A stretch of DNA of 23,286 nucleotides from CAZYWA01 sp964650975 [NCBI: uncultured bacterium] (GCA_964650975.1 CAZYWA010000054.1:1-23286), one strand, 5' to 3'. Positions 1 to 7,333 are shown, counted from the stretch's first letter. Notes: generated by a model not told the origin, from the sequence alone. Numbers and translations are program-made.

Positions 1-452
1 CCAACCGCACCGGTGCGACGCTGACATTGCACCTCTTCAACGTCGCCGATTTCGACATTCCCGAGTTCAGTAACGACGACACCGCCCGATTGGCGGAGTT
101 CCCCCCTTTGATCGAAGTGACCGATCCGTCGGGCGTGGTCGGGAGCCACCTGGCGCTCACGCCCGCCACGTGGATGGCGACCACCTGGGACAACGGAACC
201 GCCGACGTGGTCGGTCAGCTCAACGACTCCAACGTCGATGACTTCAACGACACGGGATTGCCGTTCGGCCCCGACGACTACACCGGTGGTTTCGAATTCG
301 ACCTGTTGTTCGCCCCGCATGCTTCCCGATCCGTAACGGTGGTCCTCGCCGTCGGTACCTCGTTGCGCTGTGGCGGGGCGTTCCAAAACGGCATCTTCTG
401 CGACGGGTTCGAGAGCGGCGACACCTCGATCTGGACCCTGGCAAGCCCCTGA
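1..452 (+). CDS. C-terminal part of an exported/surface protein with a DGFESGD tail motif (5' truncated by the window)
   Basis: The frame is open from position 3 to the TGA at 450-452, so only the last ~149 residues are present and the start lies outside. The visible part is acidic and rich in Asp, Thr and Gly, as in secreted beta-sandwich proteins, with no catalytic motif. Near the end it carries two Cys and the segment IFCDGFESGDTSIWT. A DGFESGDTS(A)W-type segment ends many large secreted proteins of high-GC Gram-negative bacteria, probably as a sorting or junction sequence (recalled family knowledge, not checked). No membrane anchor follows the motif; the protein stops eight residues after the GDTS. 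The internal TTG at 27 is not a credible start because the frame is open upstream of it. Function unknown. Confidence 0.7.
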   Translation, partial: NRTGATLTLHLFNVADFDIPEFSNDDTARLAEFPPLIEVTDPSGVVGSHLALTPATWMATTWDNGTADVVGQLNDSNVDDFNDTGLPFGPDDYTGGFEFDLLFAPHASRSVTVVLAVGTSLRCGGAFQNGIFCDGFESGDTSIWTLASP

Positions 453-584
453 GGCCGACGCAGGCCCGGTTTTTGCTCGGTTTGTCATCGAACCGTCAGC
501 TTCGTTGGCGAAGGTCCCCGTACCCGGGGCTGCGGGTCAGTCTGGACCGGGCTCGCCTCGCCGCTCACGACCCTCGCCAAGACG

Positions 585-2444
585 ATGGATCTGGACGATC
601 GCGACCGGTTGCTGGTGCTCGCACCGCACCCGGACGACGAGACCCTCGGCTCCGGCGGCCTGATCGCGCGCGCCGCGAGCCGGGGCGCGGCGATCCGCGT
701 GCTGATGCTCACCGACGGCGAGCAGGCCGTGTGGACGCGGCGCCTGGCGGAGCGCCGCGTCCGGCTGTCGGCGGCGGATCTCGGCCGCTTCGGCACCGTG
801 CGCCGTGACGAGGCCCGGCGCGCGCTGGCTCGTCTCGGCGCGGCGGAGGACTCCCTCGTCTTCTGGGGCGCTCCCGACACCGGGCTGACCAGTCTCCTGC
901 TCCACGACCGCGAGACCCTGGTGGAATGCCTGGCTCGCGAGCTCGAGGAATGGCGCCCGACGCTGGTGGTTTCACCCTCCCTCGCCGACCTCCATCCGGA
1001 TCACAGCAGCGCGGCGGTGCTGTTGCAGCTGGCGGCGCGGCTGGCCGCCTCCCGTGTGGCCGGGAGCGCGCCCGAGCCGCGGTACCTCTCGTACCTCGTT
1101 CATGGAGCGCCGTGGCTCGAGCAGGATCCTTCGGTCGAGAGCGTGGCGCTCACCGAAGAGGAGCGCGGCCGCAAGCGCGAAGCCATCGGATGTTACCGAT
1201 CCCAGCTCGCGGCTCATCCGTGGTCGTTGCCACGCTTCGCCGGCGAGCGAGAGCGTTTCGTGCGCGGCGACGCCGCCACGCCGAGGCACCGCGGCCGGTA
1301 CTCGATCCTCGACGTGTGGCACCGGGCGGACGCGCTGCGCTTCGAGGTGGTGCGTCGTCCGATGCTGCGCGCCTTCGGTGCCGCGCGCCTCGAGATCCTG
1401 GGTTGCGAGCCGAGCGGTGCCGTGTCGGCGCTCGAGGCACGCCTCGATTGGCGCGACGGCCACGTGCCGCTCGAAGAGGTGGGAAGCTCCGGCCCGGCCG
1501 GCCGCGTGTGGCTCGACGGCGGAAAGGAAGGCGGCGTGGTGCGGGTGCGTGCGCCGTCGCTCGCGCGCTTCACCCGGATCTTCCTCAAGATCGAGCATCG
1601 CTTTGGATTCTTCGACGAAGCCGGCTGGGTCCCTGTGAACGGCGAGCAGGATCGAAGGGCCGACGCCCTCGCGCACGCGCCGGCGCTCCACGCGCTCGCG
1701 CCGCGCGAGGCTCGGCCGTTCGCGTGCGCGGTGGTGCCGTGCTTCGACGTCGCGCCGTGGTGCGCGGCGGTGGTGCGTGAGACGGCCGGCTACGTCGACC
1801 ACGTGATCGCTGTCGACGACGGTTCGACCGACGGCACCGGCGAGATCCTGCGTCAGGTCGCGGATTCCTCGGGAGGCCGGATCGAGGTGCTGACGCTGGC
1901 GCGGAATCGCGGCAAGGGCGTGGCGCTGCTCGATGCGTTTCGCCACGCGCTCGCGACGCTCCCCGTCGACGTGCTGGTGACGATCGACGGCGACGGCCAG
2001 CATCGTCCCGCCGACATTCCCCAGCTCACCCAGGCCTGCCGGGAGGGAGCGGCCCTGGTGATGGGCAGCCGCACCGCGCTCGAGCGCATGCCGTTTCGCA
2101 GCCGCCTCGGCAACACGTTCACCGGCGCGCTGCTGCGCTTGCTGTTTCCGGCGAGCCCGCCGGACACCCAGTCGGGCCTTCGTGCGCTCGACCGGCGGTT
2201 CGCGGAGCGGGTCGTGGACCGCCTGCGCGGACGCCGCTACGAGACGGAGCTGCAGATCCTGGTGATGGCGCTGGGCGATGGCGAGGCCGTCGCGTCGGTG
2301 CCGATCCCGACCGTGTACATCGATCGCAACCGCTCCTCGCACTTCCGGCCGGTCCGGGACTCGGTGCGGATCTACGCGGCGCTGGCGGCCAATCTGACGC
2401 TGCTTGGCCCGCGCCTTCCGGTGGAACGGCCGGATGCGTTCTGA
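585..2444 (+). CDS. PIG-L (LmbE) family N-deacetylase fused to a family 2 glycosyltransferase
   Basis: A 619-residue two-enzyme fusion. Residues ~8-240 are a PIG-L/LmbE zinc deacetylase: HPDDE at 15-19 follows VLAP, and the second metal motif HPDH lies at 137-140. These enzymes remove acetyl groups from GlcNAc-linked lipids or thiol precursors. A linker domain of ~110 residues (about 245-355) has no motif I recognise. Residues ~379-610 form a GT-A fold family 2 glycosyltransferase resembling dolichyl-phosphate mannose synthase: VDDGSTDG near 410 and IDGDGQH near 470 (the DxD metal site). No transmembrane helices follow, so the protein is probably cytoplasmic or peripheral. Fusion suggests sequential action on one glycolipid or glycan (inference). 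ATG 585 sits just before the conserved strand, and earlier in-frame starts are not needed. A family A hairpin element begins at the stop codon, and the membrane glycosyltransferase follows. Confidence 0.88.
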   Translation: MDLDDRDRLLVLAPHPDDETLGSGGLIARAASRGAAIRVLMLTDGEQAVWTRRLAERRVRLSAADLGRFGTVRRDEARRALARLGAAEDSLVFWGAPDTGLTSLLLHDRETLVECLARELEEWRPTLVVSPSLADLHPDHSSAAVLLQLAARLAASRVAGSAPEPRYLSYLVHGAPWLEQDPSVESVALTEEERGRKREAIGCYRSQLAAHPWSLPRFAGERERFVRGDAATPRHRGRYSILDVWHRADALRFEVVRRPMLRAFGAARLEILGCEPSGAVSALEARLDWRDGHVPLEEVGSSGPAGRVWLDGGKEGGVVRVRAPSLARFTRIFLKIEHRFGFFDEAGWVPVNGEQDRRADALAHAPALHALAPREARPFACAVVPCFDVAPWCAAVVRETAGYVDHVIAVDDGSTDGTGEILRQVADSSGGRIEVLTLARNRGKGVALLDAFRHALATLPVDVLVTIDGDGQHRPADIPQLTQACREGAALVMGSRTALERMPFRSRLGNTFTGALLRLLFPASPPDTQSGLRALDRRFAERVVDRLRGRRYETELQILVMALGDGEAVASVPIPTVYIDRNRSSHFRPVRDSVRIYAALAANLTLLGPRLPVERPDAF

Positions 2445-2643
2445 GTTTCCCGGGGGGCTGTTCCAGCCCTCCGCCCCACGAAAAGTGCGATTTTCGTGGG
2501 GCCCCACCCCCAAGTCGGCTCGCGTCGCTCGCCGCGCGCCTGCGGCGCGATGCTTCTGCGTCGGCCCACTGCCGCAACGGGTGCGGGAGGGCGGCACTTC
2601 CGCGCCGCCGGGCTCGTGCCCCAATTCCCTCACACACTCTGAG
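2442..2643 (+). repeat. Family A stop-codon-anchored multi-hairpin element, copy 1
   Basis: It begins at the TGA of the deacetylase/glycosyltransferase gene. Hairpin 1 is GGGGGGCT (2452-2459), loop GTTCC, AGCCCTCC (2465-2472), with one G-T pair. Hairpin 2 is a perfect 12-bp stem, GCCCCACGAAAA (2473-2484), loop GTGCGA, TTTTCGTGGGGC (2491-2502). Then comes the conserved GGGGCCCCACCCCC (2498-2511) and a third short hairpin around CGCGCC TGC GGCGCG (2535-2549). A CACACACTCTGAG segment at 2631-2643 resembles the far end of copies 2 and 4. No T-run follows the stems, so it is not a classical intrinsic terminator. It separates two + strand genes. This copy is longer than the others. Confidence 0.75.
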
Positions 2644-4416
2644 TCGAGCTCGAGCTCGAGCTCGAGCTCGCGCCGCGAGCGCTGGGCCGTCGGCCTCGCG
2701 ATCGGCGCGTGGGCCGCGCTGCACGCGGTCTTCCTGCTGCACCGCCGGTTCGGCTCGGACGAGCCGCAGCACCTGCATGTGGCGTGGGCATGGACCCGCG
2801 GCCTGCTTCCCTATCGCGACGTGTTCGACAACCACGCGCCGCTTTTCCACCTGCTGACCGCTCCGCTGCTTCGTGCGGTGGGTGAGCGGGCGACGGCGCT
2901 CTTGTGGATGCGCGTGGCGATGGTGCCCGTGGTCGCGGTGCTGCTCTTCGCTCTTCACCGGCTCGCGGCGGTGCTGTTCGGAGCGGAAGCCGCGCGCTGG
3001 ACGCTCGCGCTGGCGGCCTTCTATCCGCCGTTTTTCGGCTATTCGGTGGAGTTCCGCACCGACGTGCCGTGGGCGGCCCTGTGGATCCTGGCGCTGGCGC
3101 AGCTCGTGGGCGGCGGTGCGCTGACGCCGATGCGCGGGTTCGTCGCGGGCCTGTGGCTCGGCGCGATGCTCGGTGTATCGCTCAAGAGCACGGTGCTGGT
3201 GGCGGCACTGGCTCTCGCCGCGGCGGGCGTGGTGGGGCTCGATCCCACGCTCCGGAACCGGAACGACCTGGCCCGGATCGCGCGGTCTGGCGCCGCGCTC
3301 GCGGCCGGAGCGTGCGTCGTGCCCGCGCTCTTGATCGCGCTCTTCGGGGCCCTCGGTGCGGCACGCGAGCTGCTCGATTGCACGGTGCGCTTCAACACCA
3401 GCGACGGGCTCGTCGTCGCCCGGTCCGCGTGGATGCGGCTGCTGCCCACGTTGCTGGTACCGCCGGCTGCGGCAGCGGCGCGTTTCTGGCTGAGGAGCGA
3501 CGCCGATCCGGGGGTCGCGCGGCGACGTGCGTGGCTCTGGCTCGCCGGCTGCTTCTACATCTGGATCCTGGTCACTTTCTGGCCTCTCTTGACCCGCCAG
3601 GATTGGCTGCCGATGGATCCGCTGGTGGTGTTGTTCGCGGTGGCCGCGCTTTTCCACGTCTTGCGGTCCGCATCCGCGAGAGTCCGATCGGACGCGGCCC
3701 TGGTGGTGCTCGTGGCCGAGATCGCGATCCTGCTGATCCAGCCGCCGCTCAGGCGCGACGGCACGGCCGCCGACGTCGCGATGGTGCGCGACGCGCTGCG
3801 CCTCACCGCTCCACACGAGACGGTGCTCGACACCAAGGGTGAGCTGATCTTCCGGCCTCGCCCGGTCCGCTGGGTGCTCGAGACGATCACTCGCGGCCGG
3901 ATGCAGTCGGGCGTGCTCGCGGACACGACTCCCGAGCGCGTGGCCGCGTCGGGAACCTGTCTCGCGGTCCTGGATAGCCCGCGGTTCTCCGATCGGACCC
4001 GGTCGTTCCTGTCGCAAAACTTCGTCTCGGTCGGGAGCGTGCGAGTGGCCGGCCGGCTTCTCGATTCCGCCGCGCGAGCGGGCGGCGAGCCGATTCCCTT
4101 CGAGGTCGGTATCCCGGCCCGCTACGCGATCCTGAGCCAGCGCGGCGAAGCGCACGGACGACTGGATGGCGAGCCCTACGTCGGGCCGCGTTTCCTCGCG
4201 GCCGGCCGTCACCAGTTCGAGCCGGATCCGCTGCTCGCGCGCCGGCTGCGGCGGGGCGATGGGATCGCGGTGATCTGGGCGCGCGCCGCGCAGTGCGGCT
4301 ACCGTCCGTTCGAGCCGCTGGCGCCACGCGACGGGAAGCGCTCGCGCGAGCGAAGCACCGCTTGCCCGATCGACACCGAGAGCGCCGTACCCAGCGCCAC
4401 ACTCGCCGCGACGTAG
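2581..4416 (+). CDS. GT-C type membrane glycosyltransferase (ArnT/PMT-like)
   Basis: A polytopic membrane protein, ~611 residues from GTG 2581. Residues ~35-420 hold about ten hydrophobic segments. The first periplasmic loop carries the acidic SDEPQHLH and the FDNHAPLFHLL stretch typical of GT-C enzymes of the ArnT/PMT/GT39-83 group, which use polyprenyl-phosphate sugars as donors. The last ~200 residues are soluble and contain no motif I recognise. The start is uncertain: the frame is open without a stop through the family A element back to ATG 2434 and TTG 2404, which overlap the preceding gene, and translation of the repeat looks non-protein-like. I prefer GTG 2581, although no good Shine-Dalgarno sequence precedes it. 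A Ser-coding CGAGCT hexamer repeat lies just before the first helix. The last ~115 nt overlap a possible small minus-strand gene. Probably works with the upstream fusion enzyme. Confidence 0.8.
   Translation: MREGGTSAPPGSCPNSLTHSESSSSSSSSSRRERWAVGLAIGAWAALHAVFLLHRRFGSDEPQHLHVAWAWTRGLLPYRDVFDNHAPLFHLLTAPLLRAVGERATALLWMRVAMVPVVAVLLFALHRLAAVLFGAEAARWTLALAAFYPPFFGYSVEFRTDVPWAALWILALAQLVGGGALTPMRGFVAGLWLGAMLGVSLKSTVLVAALALAAAGVVGLDPTLRNRNDLARIARSGAALAAGACVVPALLIALFGALGAARELLDCTVRFNTSDGLVVARSAWMRLLPTLLVPPAAAAARFWLRSDADPGVARRRAWLWLAGCFYIWILVTFWPLLTRQDWLPMDPLVVLFAVAALFHVLRSASARVRSDAALVVLVAEIAILLIQPPLRRDGTAADVAMVRDALRLTAPHETVLDTKGELIFRPRPVRWVLETITRGRMQSGVLADTTPERVAASGTCLAVLDSPRFSDRTRSFLSQNFVSVGSVRVAGRLLDSAARAGGEPIPFEVGIPARYAILSQRGEAHGRLDGEPYVGPRFLAAGRHQFEPDPLLARRLRRGDGIAVIWARAAQCGYRPFEPLAPRDGKRSRERSTACPIDTESAVPSATLAAT
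2645..2670. repeat. CGAGCT hexanucleotide microsatellite (4.3 copies)
   Basis: Four uninterrupted CGAGCT units plus CG. In the frame of the membrane glycosyltransferase it encodes a run of Ser. The unit is six bases, so gain or loss of copies keeps the frame and only changes Ser number. It lies just before the first membrane helix. Confidence 0.9.
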
Positions 4417-4442
4417 AGCGGAATCTCGGCGGCGGCCTTCAT
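4299..4442 (-). CDS. Possible 47-residue single-pass membrane peptide coupled to the hydrolase gene
   Basis: The ATG (4442-4440) overlaps the hydrolase stop in an ATGA arrangement, a common sign of translational coupling, and the frame runs to a TAG at 4301-4299. The product begins MKAAAEIPLYVAASVALG and continues TALSVSIGQAVLRSRE: one clean hydrophobic helix (about residues 6-28) followed by an Arg-rich, Ser/Gly-rich tail. Third codon positions are mostly G or C. Against it: most of the frame lies antisense to the last ~115 nt of the membrane glycosyltransferase, and ORFs arise easily in GC-rich DNA. It could also be the remnant of a longer membrane protein. No function can be assigned. Confidence 0.4.
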   Translation of the reverse strand: MKAAAEIPLYVAASVALGTALSVSIGQAVLRSRERFPSRGASGSNGR

Positions 4443-4450
4443 CGGCCGCC
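4431..4450. terminator. Short perfect hairpin between convergent genes
   Basis: GGCGGCC (4431-4437), loop TTCATC, GGCCGCC (4444-4450): a perfect 7-bp GC stem, 14 nt after the glycosyltransferase stop. No T-run on either side, so termination would have to be of the non-canonical or Rho-assisted kind. The loop contains the hydrolase stop codon and the candidate start of the small peptide, so it could instead tune that coupling. Confidence 0.35.
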
Positions 4451-5329
4451 TGGGGAGCCCGCCGAATCGAGGAACCGGAAGTAGTGCTCGAGCACCGCCT
4501 CGGGAGCCTCCACCTGTGGGTAGTGCCCGATCGCCGGCAGCTCCGCGACGTATCCCTTGCCGACCACCTCACGGTACCGCTCGACCATGTGCGCGCCCGA
4601 GATCGGATCGGCGCCGCCGTCGATCAAGGCCAGCGGCGTTCGCGTGTCGCGCAACGCATTCACCCATCGCTCGCGATGGATCCGCCGCTCGCGCATGTAG
4701 CCGATCAGGCGATGGAAGATCAGCCGGCCGCCGCCCTGCTCCACGAGGCGCCAGAAGGATTCGAGCTCGCGTTCGCTGGGCTGCGTGGCGGCGCCGAAGA
4801 TGTGGCGCATGCTGCGCGCCAGCGCCGCGCGGTTGGTGAGGCGCGTCACGAGGGGCCCGAGAGGACCGAGCAAGAGCCGCTGGATCGGCAGTGCGCGATG
4901 GGTCTCGGGGAAGAGCCCGCCATTCAGGAGGCACACGCTCTCGATGCGCGGCGCCGCGCAAGCGTTGTCCCGCGCCAGCAGCTCCTGGGCGACCGTGTCT
5001 CCGTAATCGTGGGCGAGCACGTGGAAGCGGTCGATCCCGAGGCGCTCGAGCAGCGCCTCGAGCAGGTCGGCTTGCTCGAGGATCGAGTAGGCGTGCGGAT
5101 TGGGCTTGTGGCTGAAGCCGAAGCCCAGCATGTCGGGCGCCAGCACCCGGAAGCGCATGACGAGCGCCGGCCAGAGCTTGGCGAAATCCCAGCCGGCCGT
5201 GGGAAAGCCGTGCACCAGGAGCAACACGGGTGCCCCGCTCGGCCCGTCGGAGCGCGAGTCGACGAAGAAGATCGCGTGACCGAGGAGCTCGATCCGGCGG
5301 CCCGCCGCGTGCCAGGCGTCGAGCTCCAT
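4439..5329 (-). CDS. MEST-like alpha/beta hydrolase (epoxide hydrolase/dehalogenase type, Asp nucleophile)
   Basis: A 296-residue single-domain alpha/beta hydrolase. HGFP near residue 38 is the oxyanion-hole segment. The nucleophile elbow reads AHDYGD with Asp108, the Asp class of haloalkane dehalogenases and epoxide hydrolases rather than a Ser lipase. Asp241 (GGADPIS) and His269 (IGHYPQVE) complete the triad. Several stretches match vertebrate MEST/PEG1 as I recall it: DMLGFGFSHKPNPHAYSI, HDYGDTVAQELL, CLLNGGLFPETHR and GHYPQVEAPE. The substrate is unknown here, as for MEST itself. No signal peptide, so probably cytoplasmic. The start ATG shares one base with the stop of the beta-barrel gene (TGATG), so the two are translationally coupled. 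I see no unrelated in-frame extension that should be included. Confidence 0.88.
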   Translation of the reverse strand: MELDAWHAAGRRIELLGHAIFFVDSRSDGPSGAPVLLLVHGFPTAGWDFAKLWPALVMRFRVLAPDMLGFGFSHKPNPHAYSILEQADLLEALLERLGIDRFHVLAHDYGDTVAQELLARDNACAAPRIESVCLLNGGLFPETHRALPIQRLLLGPLGPLVTRLTNRAALARSMRHIFGAATQPSERELESFWRLVEQGGGRLIFHRLIGYMRERRIHRERWVNALRDTRTPLALIDGGADPISGAHMVERYREVVGKGYVAELPAIGHYPQVEAPEAVLEHYFRFLDSAGSPGGR

Positions 5330-6324
5330 CAACGCTGCACGAAGACGCCGATCTCGAGCCGATCGTTCTTCACGGTGTTGGTGCCGCTGAGGGTGGTGGC
5401 GTATCCGGCCTGGACACCCAGTCCGTCGTAGCCGTACCAAACGTCGCCGCCCACTTGCAGCCACTCCTGGTCGTTGAGAACCACCACGCGGGTCTTGGGG
5501 TCGAGGTGGAGCAGGTCCTGGGTGATGGTGTCCGAGGCGCTGCCGTTCCTGGTGCTCAGGTTTCCACCCAGGTAACCGTCGCAGCCGAGGCCCCAGCGGC
5601 TGACGCCGAGCTTGGCCGACCAGTTGAAGGAGTCCGAGAACTTCCGGTGCTCGAGATCCGCGAGCACGTAGGCGGCACTCAGGTCCGCGAACACCCACGG
5701 CAGCAGCGGCCCCGAAGACGCTTCGAGGCCGAGGGTGAGATCGGTGGTGCCGTTCCCGAGAGCGATCCTGTCGTTCGACGAGTCGAGCGTATCGAGACGC
5801 AGCGCGTGCACCGACGTGGAGTAGGTGGGGATCCGGAACGAGAAGCCGGCCGCCAGCGGCAGCGGATCGGCCAGGAACTGGTACTTGAGACCGGCGTTCA
5901 CGTCGCCGAGCCCGCTCGACTTCTGGTCGATCGGGTAGACGATCCCGAGACCCTCGAGGCGGAAGCTCTTCTCGATGTCCTTCCACTCCGTGGAGAGGAC
6001 CAGGTCGAGAGAGTCGGTGAGGCCGAATTCGCCGTAGATCCCGAAGTCGGTCTCGTCGTACTTGCCGCCGTGGGCGAACAGGCTGGTCAGCCGATCGAGG
6101 AACGCGTTCGAAACCAGGCTCATCTCGTCGCCGTTCGAATCGAACCCACTGTCCGCGTCGCTGTGGGCGTAATAGGTCTTGAGATAGACGTGTCCGAGCC
6201 CGCCGCGGCTCTCCGCTCCCGCGCGCGCGAACGGCGCGAGCGCGCTCACCGCGCCGCACGCCAACAGGGCGACGAGCGCACCGCGTGCCGCTCGGCGACC
6301 CAGGACATCACCAGAATCCGCCAT
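5329..6324 (-). CDS. Outer-membrane beta-barrel-like protein (unknown substrate)
   Basis: 331 residues from ATG 6324, preceded by GGAAGGGG as ribosome binding site. An earlier in-frame ATG at 6378 lacks one and would put extra residues before the signal peptide. Residues ~10-40 form a signal peptide (ALVALLACGAVSALAPFARA). The mature part is a series of short amphipathic strands alternating with Asp/Gly/Asn-rich turns (for example GLTDSLDLVLSTEWKD, SGLGDVNAGLKYQFL) and ends in an Arg-terminated strand after DRLEIGVFV, resembling MetA/phenol-degradation-type or porin-like barrels. Expected in the outer membrane. The stop overlaps the start of the MEST-like hydrolase, so the pair may handle one hydrophobic substrate: import by the barrel, hydrolysis inside (inference). 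Confidence 0.75.
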   Translation of the reverse strand: MADSGDVLGRRAARGALVALLACGAVSALAPFARAGAESRGGLGHVYLKTYYAHSDADSGFDSNGDEMSLVSNAFLDRLTSLFAHGGKYDETDFGIYGEFGLTDSLDLVLSTEWKDIEKSFRLEGLGIVYPIDQKSSGLGDVNAGLKYQFLADPLPLAAGFSFRIPTYSTSVHALRLDTLDSSNDRIALGNGTTDLTLGLEASSGPLLPWVFADLSAAYVLADLEHRKFSDSFNWSAKLGVSRWGLGCDGYLGGNLSTRNGSASDTITQDLLHLDPKTRVVVLNDQEWLQVGGDVWYGYDGLGVQAGYATTLSGTNTVKNDRLEIGVFVQR

Positions 6325-6686
6325 GTCACCCCTTCCACCCCTCTCCCAGATTTCGCGATTCGACGCACCAAGGTTCACCGGCAGGTACTATCTCAGAAGG
6401 TGTGGACGAAATCGGATCGATCCGGAGCGCGTCCTCCACAGATCTCGTGCCGTTTGGAGGGACGCGGTCCTCGCGTCCGCAGCGTCTGAACCAAGATGAA
6501 CGCCTGCGGCTGCGAGGGACCGCAGCCCATAGGCGATCACGGACAGACGCCCGAGCGGTTTCCCGCCACGCATGCCACTGATCCGAGCAGCTCAGAGTGT
6601 GGACTGCTCGCGGGATCCATGCCGGCGCCGAGAGGCGCCCGCGAGCGCAGCGAGCACCTCGGGGGGCTGGAACAGCCCCCGGGAGA
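6325..6686. other. Intergenic region made of two repeat families
   Basis: 362 nt between the beta-barrel gene and the small secreted-protein gene, both on the minus strand. It contains family B copy 1 (6451-6528) and family A copy 4 (6591-6689, minus orientation). The remaining bases show no coding frame with protein-like composition. A promoter for the beta-barrel gene is expected near 6350-6400, but I cannot pick one with confidence. Confidence 0.6.
6451..6528. repeat. Family B paired-hairpin repeat, copy 1
   Basis: Hairpin GGACGCG (6460-6466), loop GTCCT, CGCGTCC (6472-6478). Second hairpin GGCTGCG (6508-6514), loop AGGGAC, CGCAGCC (6521-6527). The loops are complementary over GTCC/GGAC. 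The segment 6503-6528 recurs exactly, inverted, at 7334-7359. The CCGTTTGGAG before the first hairpin matches the same position in the copy at 19904. Lies 5' of the beta-barrel gene. Confidence 0.75.
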
Positions 6687-6689
6687 TTA
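6591..6689 (-). repeat. Family A stop-codon-anchored element, copy 4 (lacks hairpin 2)
   Basis: On the minus strand it begins at the TAA of the small secreted-protein gene. Hairpin 1 is GGGGGCTG, loop TTC, CAGCCCCC (6662-6680 on +). The GTG-loop hairpin is absent. A GGCGCC/GGCGCC hairpin with a 4-nt loop (6624-6639) resembles the third hairpin of copy 1. The far end reads CCACACTCTGAG, close to the matching segments of copies 1 and 2. Confidence 0.65.
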
Positions 6690-7235
6690 CGGTGCTCCCC
6701 AGGACTTGAGGGTCTCGGTCTGGACCCCCGACGCGAAGGCGCTCGCCACGGCCGCGCTGCACTTGGCCTGCGCGTTGTGCAGCTCCTCGAGCGCCTGGGC
6801 GGAATCCTGGTTCGCGTCGCGGCGCGCGGCGTCGTCCGAGTGCGTGGCCTCTCCCACCTTGCGGCTCGCGAGCGCGAACTTCGCTTCGGCCACCTTCATG
6901 TCGCCCTGACACGCGGTTCGCACCTCGACCTCGAAGGGCGTCAGACTCTCCTTGGCTTTCGAGTCGTGCGAACCGGCCGGGCCGCTTGCGGAGCCCGGCT
7001 TCGATGAGCGGTCGTCGGCGCCGGAGGAGGAAGCACCGTCCTTGGCGGGCGTCGGAGTCGGTCGGGAGGCCCCCGCGCATTCGGGCGGCATCGGCTTCGA
7101 GGAGTCGTAGAGGTGCGTTTGACCGCTCTTGTCGACGCAGCTCTGGAAGGTCCCGGCGAGCGCCGGCCGGGCGGCGAGCGAAAGCAGGAGCGCGGCACTT
7201 CCCAGCATGAGCCACGTGCGACCGATTCGTGTCAT
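6687..7235 (-). CDS. Small secreted protein with an N-terminal DUF4124-like segment, unknown function
   Basis: 182 residues. Residues 1-27 are a Sec signal peptide (MTRIGRTWLMLGSAALLLSL..., cleavage probable after ALA). The mature N-terminus GTFQSCVDKSGQTHLYD plus MPPEC resembles the short DUF4124-type module of exported proteins (Y/W-x-x-x-D-x-x-G-x-x-x-Y-x-D); this is a weak match. Residues ~55-100 are a low-complexity Ser/Pro/Asp/Lys linker. Residues ~100-175 are predicted helical with two Cys (about 109 and 159), which could form a disulfide with each other. No catalytic motif is visible. Expected in the periplasm. It stands alone on the minus strand, with hairpin repeats on both sides. 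Confidence 0.75.
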   Translation of the reverse strand: MTRIGRTWLMLGSAALLLSLAARPALAGTFQSCVDKSGQTHLYDSSKPMPPECAGASRPTPTPAKDGASSSGADDRSSKPGSASGPAGSHDSKAKESLTPFEVEVRTACQGDMKVAEAKFALASRKVGEATHSDDAARRDANQDSAQALEELHNAQAKCSAAVASAFASGVQTETLKSWGAP

Positions 7236-7333
7236 GTGCGAAACCCCGCGAGATCCGCGCGCCGGCTCGCGACGATAAGGCGCCGGAGAGCGCCGGTCAA
7301 CGCGAGCTCATGCTACGTGGATTGCTACCCGGA

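Noticed and set aside
2452-2502. Family A hairpins as ordinary intrinsic terminators
   Set aside because: The stems are strong and near stops, but no T-run follows any copy, and the loop and flanking conservation exceeds what a terminator needs.
2119-4572. 817-codon open frame on the minus strand
   Set aside because: Antisense to the two glycosyltransferase genes, Arg-rich and without hydrophobic or domain structure. Only the separate 47-codon frame near 4299-4442 was kept, as a weak candidate.
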